In this document: one piece after another, positions 46,019 to 53,930 of the stretch
Layout: every line of letters begins with the position of its first letter
Numbering within the stretch: position 1 is the first letter of the stretch
Assembly (NCBI GenBank): GCA_963785745.1
Contig: CAWAWR010000009.1
Location: 124,001-188,000, forward strand
Reading direction: 5' to 3'
Origin: VAZQ01 sp963785745
GTDB taxonomy: Bacteria; Pseudomonadota; Alphaproteobacteria; Rhizobiales; Xanthobacteraceae
Length of the DNA stretch: 64,000 nt
Notes under the pieces: generated by a model
What the model saw: the letters and a program-made list of their open reading frames with translations, nothing else
Databases searched by the model: none
What the model was told of the DNA's origin: nothing
Made by a program: the position numbers and the translations under genes

Positions 46019-46378
46019 TCAGCTCTCGTCGATCGCGTCGACGCGGCTGGGATAGAACGCCAGCCGTCCTGAAATCTCACCGACCGCGGGAAACGGCTGC
46101 TCGTAAGTCCAGATTGCGTTCTCCGAAACGCGGTCGCCGACGCGAATGGAGTAGTAGGAGGCGTCGCCCTTGTAGGGGCAATGCGTCGAATGGCTGGTGC
46201 GCTCGAACGCGGTCATGTCGGCGTCTTCGCGCGGAATGTAGTACACCGGCTTGTAGGTCGTTTCGCGCAGCACCAGCGCGCGGGTGGTGTCGGCGACAGC
46301 GCGGCCGTTGAACATGACACGCACCCGCTGCAGGTGCGGCTCGATCGAAATCGGATGGTCGGGACCGGGGACTTTCAT
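46019..46378 (-). CDS. DUF427 family protein
   Basis: A 119-residue small beta-rich protein covering the full DUF427 domain: RVMFNGRAVADTTRALVLRE, PVYYIPREDADM and HCPYKGDASYYSI are the signatures. Function is not established. It is 57 bases downstream of the hydroxyacid oxidase on the same strand. Confidence 0.9.
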   Translation of the reverse strand: MKVPGPDHPISIEPHLQRVRVMFNGRAVADTTRALVLRETTYKPVYYIPREDADMTAFERTSHSTHCPYKGDASYYSIRVGDRVSENAIWTYEQPFPAVGEISGRLAFYPSRVDAIDES

Positions 46379-46435
46379 TGGACGGAACTCCGTGGATGCT
46401 CCGCCTTATCTGGTCGGCGGCTCACATCTGCGCAA

Positions 46436-47575
46436 TCACGTCTGCGCGATCACGCGCCGGTCGATATCGCGCACCCGGTTGACGCCGCACAGCGCCATGG
46501 TCACGTCGAGCTCGCTGCGGATGATGTCGATCGCCTTGGTGACGCCGGCCTGTCCGCCGGCGCCGAGCCCAAAAATATAGCTGCGGCCGATCAGGCACGA
46601 GCGCGCGCCGAGCGCGAGCGCGCGCAGGAGATCTTGCCCGGAGCGGATGCCGCCGTCGAACATGATCTCGATGTCGGAGCCGACGGCGTCGGCGACCTTC
46701 GGCAGCGCCGAAATCGAGGACGGCGCGCCGTCGAGCTGGCGTCCGCCATGGTTCGAGACCACGATCGCGTCGGCGCCGGTCTTGGCTGCGATCCGTGCGT
46801 CCTCCACGTCGAGCACGCCCTTGATGATGAGTTTCCCGGGCCAAAGGCTTTTGACCCATTCGACGTCCTTCCACGACAGCGCGGGGTCGAACTGGGTCGA
46901 AATCCACGACGCCAGCGACGCGACATTGGCGTCGCTCGGGGTGTAGCCGGCGAGGTTGCCGAAAGTCTTTCGCTTGCCGCGCAGCATGCCCCACACCCAG
47001 GCCGGCTTGGTCGCGATGTTGACCACGTTCTTGAGCCGGATCGCCGGTGGCACGCTCAGGCCGTTCTTCTTGTCGCAGTGGCGTTCGCCGAGCACCTGCA
47101 AATCGATGGTCAGCACCAGGGCGCTGCATTTCGCCGCCGCCGCGCGCTCGATCAGCGACTTCACGAAGCCGCGGTCCTTCATCACGTAGAGCTGGAACCA
47201 GAACGGCTTGTCGACTTCTTCCGCCACGTCTTCGATCGAGCAGATCGACATGGTGGACAAGCAGTAAGGCAATCCGGCCGCCTGCGCCGCGCGGCAGGCG
47301 GCGATCTCGCCGTCACGGTGTTGCATGCCGGTCAGCGCGACCGGCCCGAGGCCGAGCGGCAACGGCACCGGCTCGCCGACGATCGTGGTGCTCAGGTCGC
47401 GCTGCGAAACGTCCACCAGCACGCGCTGGCGCAGCCGGATGCGCTCCATGTCGGCGCGGTTGGCGCGTAGCGTCTCCTCGGCATAGGATCCGGCTTCGGC
47501 ATAGTCGAAGAACATCTTCGGGATTCGCTGGCGCGAGAGCTGCCGCAGGTCTTCAATGCAAGTCACGGTGCGCAT
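46436..47575 (-). CDS. FMN-dependent alpha-hydroxy-acid oxidase/dehydrogenase (LldD family)
   Basis: A 379-residue TIM-barrel flavoprotein. The FMN and substrate residues are visible: the N-terminal FFDYAEAGSYAEETL, the Lys in LIIKGVLDVEDA, the catalytic His and Arg in SNHGGRQLDGAPSS, and FDGGIRSGQDLLRALALGA for phosphate binding. Members oxidise L-lactate, glycolate, mandelate or other L-2-hydroxyacids. There is no membrane segment. Substrate preference cannot be read from the sequence; the neighbours do not decide it. Confidence 0.9.
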   Translation of the reverse strand: MRTVTCIEDLRQLSRQRIPKMFFDYAEAGSYAEETLRANRADMERIRLRQRVLVDVSQRDLSTTIVGEPVPLPLGLGPVALTGMQHRDGEIAACRAAQAAGLPYCLSTMSICSIEDVAEEVDKPFWFQLYVMKDRGFVKSLIERAAAAKCSALVLTIDLQVLGERHCDKKNGLSVPPAIRLKNVVNIATKPAWVWGMLRGKRKTFGNLAGYTPSDANVASLASWISTQFDPALSWKDVEWVKSLWPGKLIIKGVLDVEDARIAAKTGADAIVVSNHGGRQLDGAPSSISALPKVADAVGSDIEIMFDGGIRSGQDLLRALALGARSCLIGRSYIFGLGAGGQAGVTKAIDIIRSELDVTMALCGVNRVRDIDRRVIAQT

Positions 47576-47679
47576 GAGCCACCATATCCGGCGGGTTCCG
47601 CGGGGGGAACGCCTATCGCGTGCCGCGCGTTGTCCCTTCGAGGGGCCTTTTCAGACCCATTGATGCAAAGGAGATTGTG

Positions 47680-47898
47680 ATGGTGGACCGAAACCGGGCC
47701 GTTCCCAACGACACGGTGTCCCAGGCGGACATCGACCGGAAGCGGCGGCAGGAAGCCCGCGAGGAAGGGCGGGACAAGGGCCGTCACAGAGCGGACAAAT
47801 CCCTCGAACGCGGCCTGGAAGGGACGTTTCCCGCCTCCGATCCCGTGAACGTGACACAGCCGCCAAAGTCGCCCGAGGACCGGAAGCCGGACCGCTAG
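47680..47898 (+). CDS. Small charged protein with GTFPASDPVNVTQP motif
   Basis: A 72-residue, very hydrophilic protein, rich in Arg, Lys, Asp and Glu, with a C-terminal LEGTFPASDPVNVTQPP motif. The motif occurs in many small proteins of Hyphomicrobiales, often near stress genes, but I know of no assigned function. AAGGAG lies just before the ATG and a terminator follows, so it is a real, probably monocistronic gene. Confidence 0.8.
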   Translation: MVDRNRAVPNDTVSQADIDRKRRQEAREEGRDKGRHRADKSLERGLEGTFPASDPVNVTQPPKSPEDRKPDR

Positions 47899-47922
47899 GA
47901 GGACGCTGGAGCTTTCAAGCAC

Positions 47923-47949
47923 CACCGCCGGCTCCGTCGGCGGTGTTTT
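47923..47949 (+). terminator. Rho-independent terminator after the small GTFPASDP gene
   Basis: CACCGCCG (47923-47930) and CGGCGGTG (47938-47945) form a perfect 8-bp stem with a seven-base loop followed by TTTT, 25 bases after the stop codon. Confidence 0.85.
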
Positions 47950-48074
47950 GCCATGCGTGACAAGACCTTACCGGGGCGGGCGTTTTTTAAGAAATATGGC
48001 GTTGAATTGGGAGGCCGCGCCCGCTTTAAGCTTCGTTAGTTTCCCCACTTCGGGGGGAGGGGTTTCAGAGGTCC

Positions 48075-49418
48075 ATGGCTCGCAAATACTTCGGTACGGA
48101 CGGCATTCGCGGCCGCGCCAACGACGTGATCACGCCCGAGCTTGCGCTCAAGGTCGGGCAGGCGGCCGGGCTTGTGTTCAAGCGCGGCGAGCATCGCCAC
48201 CGCGTCCTGATCGGCAAGGATACGCGGCTCTCCGGCTACATGATCGAGACCGCGCTGGTCGCGGGTTTCACCTCGGTCGGTATCGATGTGTTTCAGACCG
48301 GTCCGCTGCCGACGCCCGCGGTCGCCATGCTGACGCGTTCGATGCGTTGCGATCTCGGTGTGATGATCTCGGCCTCGCACAACCCCTACGACGACAACGG
48401 CATCAAGCTGTTCGGACCGGACGGCTACAAGCTCTCCGACGAGATCGAGAACAAGATCGAGACGCTGATGGATTCCGACCTCGGCAAGCGGCTTGCCAAG
48501 AGCGGGGATCTCGGACGCGCCAAGCGCATCGAAGTCGCGTCCGGCCGCTACATCGAGTTTGCCAAGCGCACTCTGTTGCGGACCATGAGTCTCGACGGGC
48601 TGCGCATCGTGGTCGACTGCGCCAACGGCGCCGCCTATCAGGTCGTGCCGGAAGCCCTGTGGGAGCTCGGCGCCGAGGTCATCGCGATGGGGGTCGAGCC
48701 CGACGGATTCAACATCAACCGCGACTGCGGCTCGACCTCGCCGGAGGAGCTCTGCCGCAAAGTGCGCGAGATGCGCGCCGATATCGGCATCGCTCTCGAT
48801 GGCGACGCCGACCGCGTGATCATTGCCGACGAGCAGGGCCATATCGTCGATGGCGACCAGTTGCTTGCCCTGATCGCGGAAAGCTTCCAGACCGACGGCC
48901 GCCTGACGCAACCCGGCATCGTCGCCACGATCATGTCGAACTACGGACTCGAGCGTTATCTCGGGGGACTGAAGCTCAAGCTCGCGCGCACGCCGGTCGG
49001 CGACCGCTACGTGCTCGATCACATGCGCGAGCACGGCTACAACGTCGGCGGCGAGCAGTCCGGCCACATCATCCTGACCGACTACACCACCACCGGCGAC
49101 GGCTTCGTCGCGGCGCTGCAAGTGATGGCGGTGGTCAAGAAACTGGATCGGCGGGTGTCGGAAGTCTGCCATCGCTTCGACCCGTTGCCGCAGATCCTCA
49201 AGAACGTGCGCTACAAGAGCGGCAAACCATTGGAAAACGCCAAGGTGCGCAGCGCCATCAAGGATGGCGAGCGCCGTCTCAATGGCCACGGCCGCCTGGT
49301 CATCCGGCCCTCGGGCACGGAGCCGGTGATCCGGGTGATGGGCGAGGGCGACGACAAGGTGCTGGTGGAGGACGTTGTCGACGGGATCGTCGCGGCCCTT
49401 AACCGTGTCGCGGCCTGA
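48075..49418 (+). CDS. glmM: Phosphoglucosamine mutase
   Basis: A 447-residue cytoplasmic enzyme converting glucosamine-6-phosphate to glucosamine-1-phosphate on the way to UDP-GlcNAc for peptidoglycan and LPS. The phosphorylated Ser is S101 in MISASHNPYDDNGIK, the metal loop is LDGDADRVI, and RPSGTEPVIRVMGEG near the C terminus binds the phosphate. The N-terminal KYFGTDGIRG is the family signature. Length matches the family. Here it stands alone, without ftsH, which precedes it in many relatives. Confidence 0.97.
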   Translation: MARKYFGTDGIRGRANDVITPELALKVGQAAGLVFKRGEHRHRVLIGKDTRLSGYMIETALVAGFTSVGIDVFQTGPLPTPAVAMLTRSMRCDLGVMISASHNPYDDNGIKLFGPDGYKLSDEIENKIETLMDSDLGKRLAKSGDLGRAKRIEVASGRYIEFAKRTLLRTMSLDGLRIVVDCANGAAYQVVPEALWELGAEVIAMGVEPDGFNINRDCGSTSPEELCRKVREMRADIGIALDGDADRVIIADEQGHIVDGDQLLALIAESFQTDGRLTQPGIVATIMSNYGLERYLGGLKLKLARTPVGDRYVLDHMREHGYNVGGEQSGHIILTDYTTTGDGFVAALQVMAVVKKLDRRVSEVCHRFDPLPQILKNVRYKSGKPLENAKVRSAIKDGERRLNGHGRLVIRPSGTEPVIRVMGEGDDKVLVEDVVDGIVAALNRVAA

Positions 49419-49518
49419 CCGGGGCACCAAATCATTGAATCGAATGGAGTTTGCCGATCGCTAAGGTTGCCGGGCAACCAGATTGGAATACGTTTAAAAA
49501 CGGCGATTTTTCTTGGCT

Positions 49519-49533
49519 CAGCGGTATCCGCTG
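49519..49533. promoter_or_regulatory. Palindrome upstream of bfd
   Basis: CAGCGG-TAT-CCGCTG is a perfect 6-bp dyad about 55 bases before the bfd start, and GTTTCAGAAAC (49545-49555) is a second small dyad. Either could be a repressor site; I cannot match them to a named iron-regulator motif. Confidence 0.35.
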
Positions 49534-49588
49534 AAGTATCGATAGTTTCAGAAACAACCAATAGCCGGGCTGGGGAAGCGCTGCGTCC

Positions 49589-49795
49589 ATGATCGTATGC
49601 TCATGCAACGTGCTCAGTGACCGCGATGTCCGCACGGCGGTCAACGGTTCGGAGCCCCCGCGCACGGCCGGTCAGGTTTACGGCTGCCTCGGCTGTAGCC
49701 CGCAATGTGGGCGATGCGCCCGCACTATCCGCCGCATCATGGACGAAGCGGTGGCCGCGGCTGGCGGCTGTCCGTGCCGTCCCAACGGCGACTAA
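49589..49795 (+). CDS. bfd: Bacterioferritin-associated ferredoxin
   Basis: This 68-residue [2Fe-2S] protein passes electrons to bacterioferritin so that stored iron is released. The cluster ligands are C4 and C6 in VCSCNV and a C-x-x-C in QCGRC near residue 40, as in E. coli Bfd. Two more Cys (GCLGC) precede the pair. It is followed 142 bases later by bfr on the same strand, the usual pairing. Confidence 0.92.
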   Translation: MIVCSCNVLSDRDVRTAVNGSEPPRTAGQVYGCLGCSPQCGRCARTIRRIMDEAVAAAGGCPCRPNGD

Positions 49796-49877
49796 CGCGC
49801 CCGATTCCTCAATATATTCACCGAACTTAGCCCGTCCGGGTGTTTCCCGCTTGTGCAGCGCGGGAACTGCGTCCACA

Positions 49878-49893
49878 TTAGAGTATTACTAAA
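49878..49893. promoter_or_regulatory. Possible iron-control element upstream of bfr
   Basis: TTAGAGTATTACTAAA resembles the AT-rich inverted repeat bound by Irr in alphaproteobacteria (TTTAGAA...TTCTAAA type), with TTAG/CTAA arms. Its place 44 bases before the bfr start fits a control site. The match is partial. Confidence 0.4.
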
Positions 49894-49936
49894 CTAGCCC
49901 CACCCACCGGCAGGGCGAACCAGCACGGGACGCACC

Positions 49937-50536
49937 ATGAAGGGCGACGCACGGGTCATCGAGTATCTCAACCGCGGACTGCGGCATGAGATGACCGCCA
50001 TCAATCAGTACTGGCTGCATTACCGGCTGCTCGGGAATTGGGGCTACAAGGATCTCGCCAAATACTGGCGCAAGGAATTGATCGAGGAGATGGAGCACGC
50101 GGACAAGATCATCGACCGCATCATCTTTCTCGACGGCTTTCCCAACATGCAGGTCCTCGATCCGCTTCACATCGGACAGAATGTGAAGGAGGTGCTCGAT
50201 TGCGATCTCGCCGCCGAGTATTCCGCGCGCTCGTTGTACGAGGAAGCCGCGACCCACTGTCACTCGGTCAAGGACTACGTGACGCGCGATCTGTTCGAGA
50301 AGCTGATGAAAGACGAGGAAGACCACATCGACTTCCTGGAGACCCAGCTTGAGCTCGTCGCGAAGCTCGGCGTCGAGCTGTATTCGCAGCATCACATCGG
50401 CAAGCTCGGCGACGAGCCACGATTGAGATCGTCTCACTCGAACCAGACGCCGTGCCGCGCTTTCGCGGCGAAGACGGTACCGTCATCCTTCGTTAACAAA
50501 GATTACCGCAGCGCGTGTTTGGCGCGCGCGCATTGA
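49937..50536 (+). CDS. bfr: Bacterioferritin (with odd C-terminal extension)
   Basis: Iron-storage protein forming a 24-subunit shell with haem at subunit interfaces. Di-iron ligands are visible: E18 in RHEMTAINQYWLH, Glu/His in EEMEHADKI (its Met binds haem) and Glu/His in DEEDHIDFLE. The family usually ends soon after LYSQHHIGKLGD, near residue 160; here the frame goes on for 40 more residues of unlike sequence (CRAFAAKTVPSSF), so a stop may have been lost by an indel near 50415. The N terminus is normal. Confidence 0.9.
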   Translation: MKGDARVIEYLNRGLRHEMTAINQYWLHYRLLGNWGYKDLAKYWRKELIEEMEHADKIIDRIIFLDGFPNMQVLDPLHIGQNVKEVLDCDLAAEYSARSLYEEAATHCHSVKDYVTRDLFEKLMKDEEDHIDFLETQLELVAKLGVELYSQHHIGKLGDEPRLRSSHSNQTPCRAFAAKTVPSSFVNKDYRSACLARAH

Positions 50537-50681
50537 TGGAACCGCGCGCGCGAAATTCATCTTGGTAAACATTCGCGGTTAAGAGTTAAGGTTAAGTCAC
50601 GCTTAACCGTTCTCTGCGATCTTGGCTTCGTTGGTTCATCCCCCGTGGGGCGTAGCCCCTGCCGGACGAAAGGACGAAGTC

Positions 50682-51506
50682 ATGGGTGCGTCTAAGATGT
50701 TGGCGTTCGCCGGAGTTGCGACCGCATTGATCACGACAACGGCGGCGAGCGCTGCCGATTTTCCCGCCCCGCCGCCGCAAATGCATGCGCCGGTTGAAGC
50801 GAGCGGTTGGTATCTGCGCGGCGACATCGGCATGACCAATCAGCAAGTCAAATCGTTGGACAACGTCTTGTTTCCGGGGACGCCAGGTCTCGTGATTCAT
50901 GACAAGAATTTCGAAGCAGGCATGCTGTTCGGCGTCGGCGTCGGCTACAAGTGGAATAACTGGTTCCGTTTCGACGTCACGGGTGAATACCGGGGCGAGA
51001 CCGGATTCCATGGGTTCGATACCTGGAACGACGGTGTTGGCGCCCGCTTCAACAACTACACGGCCAAGAAGTCAGAGTGGTTGGTTTTGGCCAACGCCTA
51101 TCTCGATCTCGGCACCTGGTGGTGCATCACGCCGTTCATCGGCGCCGGCGTGGGCTGGAGCAGCGTGACGATCCACAGCTTCCGCGATGCCGGCATCAGC
51201 GGCCCGGGCGCCACCGGCTTCCCGACGATTGCGTACGCCGATGCCGCGTCGAAATCGAACTTCGCATGGGCGCTGCACGCCGGACTTGCCTACGAGGTGA
51301 CGAAAGCCTTCACCGTCGAGGTGGCCTACCGGTACGTCAATCTCGGTAGCGGCGCTTCCGGCGACATCATCGCCTTCGACGGCACGAACAACGTCTTCAA
51401 TCCGATGCAGTTCAAGGACATCACCTCGCACGACCTGAAGTTCGGCGTGCGTTGGATGCTCCAGCCCGAGCCCGCCTACCAGCCGCCGCTGATGCGTCGC
51501 GGCTGA
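50682..51506 (+). CDS. Outer-membrane beta-barrel protein (Omp25/31-like porin family)
   Basis: A 274-residue exported protein. The signal peptide (MGASKMLAFAGVATALITTT, cleavage near ASAAD) is followed by alternating strands: GWYLRGDIGMTNQQV, FGVGVGYKWNNWFRFDVTGE, PFIGAGVGWSSVTIH, ALHAGLAYEVTKAFTVEVAY, and a C-terminal strand DLKFGVRWML. Such eight-strand barrels are abundant surface proteins of Hyphomicrobiales. The last residues after the barrel (PAYQPPLMRRG) are unusual. A strong terminator follows, and a second barrel gene comes next. Confidence 0.88.
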   Translation: MGASKMLAFAGVATALITTTAASAADFPAPPPQMHAPVEASGWYLRGDIGMTNQQVKSLDNVLFPGTPGLVIHDKNFEAGMLFGVGVGYKWNNWFRFDVTGEYRGETGFHGFDTWNDGVGARFNNYTAKKSEWLVLANAYLDLGTWWCITPFIGAGVGWSSVTIHSFRDAGISGPGATGFPTIAYADAASKSNFAWALHAGLAYEVTKAFTVEVAYRYVNLGSGASGDIIAFDGTNNVFNPMQFKDITSHDLKFGVRWMLQPEPAYQPPLMRRG

Positions 51507-51527
51507 TCGGAAGTACTTCTCAATGTT

Positions 51528-51566
51528 GCAAACGGCGCGGGAGCTTCCCGCGCCGTTTGCTTTTTT
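51528..51566 (+). terminator. Rho-independent terminator after the first barrel gene
   Basis: A perfect 15-bp stem (51528-51542 with 51546-51560), loop GCT and six T residues. This is the strongest terminator in the window, as expected behind a highly expressed outer-membrane protein. Confidence 0.95.
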
Positions 51567-51685
51567 CAGCACCGGAAAATTGCGTTGCGGACGCTCATCA
51601 AGCGGGGCCGGCTAACCGCTCATTAAGGTTAATCAATCATGATGACGGTGTTGCGGTGAGTACTGCGCGAATCAAAGGGACCGTC

Positions 51686-52536
51686 ATGCGCCGTTTGTTG
51701 GTTGCTCTTTGCCTGTTTGGGTTTGTTTCGCACGCGAGCGCTCAGGACTTCGACACGCCGACGCTGCGCGGTACGTCGCCGTTCATCCCGGCGACGCCGA
51801 AATACACGCGCTGGGCGGGCTTCTATTTCGGCGCGCAGGCCGGTCAGAGCAGCGCCGGCATGGATTTCTCGGGCGCAACCCAGCAATTGATCAGCTACCT
51901 CCTGCGCACGACGGCGCTTGAGAACCAACAGCATCCTTCCGAATGGGGCGTGCTTGGGAAAAACAATCCTACCGGATCGAGCTTCGGTGGCTTCGTCGGA
52001 TACAACGTGCAATTCAGCGACGTCATCGTCGGCTTGGATGTCCACTACAACAGCAGCAGCTTCAATGGTGTCGCGCCGGTAACGCCGATCACCCGTGCCG
52101 TCAACGCCGGCGGCAACAACTACCTTGTCACTGTCGACGGTGCGGCTTCGATGAGCATTACCGACTATGGCGCGGCGCGGTTCCGCGCCGGTTGGGTTGT
52201 TGGTAACTTCCTTCCGTATGCGACGCTTGGCGCTGCGGTCGGTCGTGCCGACATCAGGCGCACCGCGAATGTCTCGGGCGTAGAGAATCCCCGGCCGGTT
52301 ACCCCGTCACGCCGTGCGGTGCCCCCTTGAATAACTGCGTCCCGTTCAGCTTCTCGACCACCGAGGCGAAGAAAGGGGCGTTCCTCTACGGCTGGTCGGC
52401 CGGCCTCGGCGTCGACGTGCTGCTGATGCCCAATTTCTTTGTGCGCGGTGAATTTGAATATACGTCATTCGTCGAGATCCAGGGCATACAGGCACAGATC
52501 GGCACCGCGCGTGTCGGCGCCGGCCTCAAGTTCTAA
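51686..52536 (+). CDS. Outer-membrane beta-barrel protein (frameshifted)
   Basis: A second Omp25/31-like barrel of about 283 residues. The signal peptide is MRRLLVALCLFGFVSHASAQ; strands include GFYFGAQAGQSSAGMDF, SFGGFVGYNVQFSDVIVGLD and ARFRAGWVVGNFLPYATLGA. Near 52290, in a CCCC run, the frame breaks. The shifted frame continues GYPVTPCGAPLNNCVPF, GAFLYGWSAGLGVDVLLMPN and FVRGEFEYTSF to the proper C-terminal strand ARVGAGLKF. AAAGGGA lies before the ATG. Confidence 0.83.
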
Positions 52537-52590
52537 CGGCGCTCGGCCACCCATCGCGACATATCTCATTCACGGTGTTGCGCCGGGGCG

Positions 52591-52673
52591 CTTGACTGCG
52601 CGCCGGCGCTTCCTTATCTCCGGCGGCGGGACACCCCTCCCCACCGAGGGGCATCTATCTGGAAGGATAGACG
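52591..52673 (+). ncRNA. serC-motif leader RNA (candidate)
   Basis: Just before serC are a GC stem (GCGCCGGCG with CGCCGGCGG-type partner), a perfect hairpin CCCCTC/GAGGGG (52634-52639 with 52646-52651) and a small hairpin CTAT...ATAG whose loop contains the ribosome site GGAAGG (52661-52666). This layout fits the serC RNA motif described upstream of serC in Hyphomicrobiales. It would control initiation by hiding or exposing the ribosome site; the ligand of that motif is not known to me. Confidence 0.65.
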
Positions 52674-53846
52674 ATGGCCAATACGATGCCCGCCATGCGG
52701 CCGGCCGTGCCGCATTTCTCCTCCGGCCCCTGCGCCAAGCGCCCCGGATGGAGCCTGCAAGCCCTCACTGACGCAGTCCTCGGACGCTCGCACCGCTCGA
52801 AGATCGGCAAGGCGAAGCTCAAGCGCGCCATCGATCTCACCCGCGAGGTGCTCGAGGTTCCCGCCGATTACCGGATCGGCATCGTGCCGGCGTCCGACAC
52901 CGGCGCGGTCGAGATGGCGCTGTGGTCGCTGCTTGGCGCACGCCCCATCACCATGATGGCGTGGGAATCGTTCGGTGAAGGCTGGGTGACCGACGTCGCC
53001 AAGCAGCTCAAGCTCAAGGACGTGACCGTGCTCAAGGCCGGTTACGGAGAGCTTCCCGATCTCGCCAAGGTCGATTTTTCGACTGACGTGGTGTTCACCT
53101 GGAACGGCACCACCTCCGGCGTGCGCGTGCCGAACGCCGACTGGATCCCCGCGAACCGCGAGGGCCTGACGATCTGCGACGCCACCTCCGCGTGCTTCGC
53201 GCAAGCGCTCGACTTCGCCAAGCTCGACGTCGTGACCTTCTCCTGGCAGAAGGCCCTCGGCGGCGAGGGCGCGCACGGCATGCTGATCCTGTCGCCGCGT
53301 GCGGTCGAGCGCCTCAAGACCTACGCGCCGCCGTGGCCGCTGCCGAAGATTTTCCGGCTGACCAACAACGGCAAGCTGATCGAAGGCATCTTCGAAGGCG
53401 AGACCATCAACACGCCGTCGATGCTGTGCGTCGAGGACTATCTCGACACGCTGGCCTGGGCGAAGTCGATCGGCGGGCTCAAGAGCCTGATCGCGCGCGC
53501 TGACGCCAACACCAAGGCGATCGCCGACTGGGTCGCGCGCTCGCCCTGGATCGACTTCCTTGCCAAGGAGCCGGCGCTCCGGTCGAACACTTCCGTTTGC
53601 TTGAAGGTGGTCGATCCGGCCGTCACCGCGCTTGCCGCCGATGCGCAGGCGGCGTTTGTGAAGTCGCTCGCCGCGGCGTTGGAGAAGGAGGGCGTTGCCT
53701 ACGACATCGACGCCTACCGCGATGCGCCGCCGGGGCTGCGCATCTGGTGCGGCGCGACCGCCGAAGCGCGCGACGTCGAGGCGCTGACACAGTGGCTCGA
53801 CTGGGCCTTCACCAAGACCAAGGAAGCGCTGCCGAAGGCGGCGTAG
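52674..53846 (+). CDS. serC: Phosphoserine aminotransferase
   Basis: A 390-residue PLP enzyme transferring the amino group from glutamate to 3-phosphohydroxypyruvate, step two of serine synthesis. PLP-binding Lys is K193 in FSWQKALGGEGAHG; FSSGPCAKRPGW and IVPASDTGAVEMALWSLLG are signatures of the alphaproteobacterial type. It is followed 84 bases later by serA on the same strand, and preceded by a leader RNA that probably regulates it. Confidence 0.96.
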   Translation: MANTMPAMRPAVPHFSSGPCAKRPGWSLQALTDAVLGRSHRSKIGKAKLKRAIDLTREVLEVPADYRIGIVPASDTGAVEMALWSLLGARPITMMAWESFGEGWVTDVAKQLKLKDVTVLKAGYGELPDLAKVDFSTDVVFTWNGTTSGVRVPNADWIPANREGLTICDATSACFAQALDFAKLDVVTFSWQKALGGEGAHGMLILSPRAVERLKTYAPPWPLPKIFRLTNNGKLIEGIFEGETINTPSMLCVEDYLDTLAWAKSIGGLKSLIARADANTKAIADWVARSPWIDFLAKEPALRSNTSVCLKVVDPAVTALAADAQAAFVKSLAAALEKEGVAYDIDAYRDAPPGLRIWCGATAEARDVEALTQWLDWAFTKTKEALPKAA

Positions 53847-53930
53847 CTCTCCACCCCTTTGCTTTTTGCAGCGAGAGGGTGCTGAGCGGCGCAGCCGCAG
53901 GCCTCTCGTTCCTGAGATCGGATCAAAATC

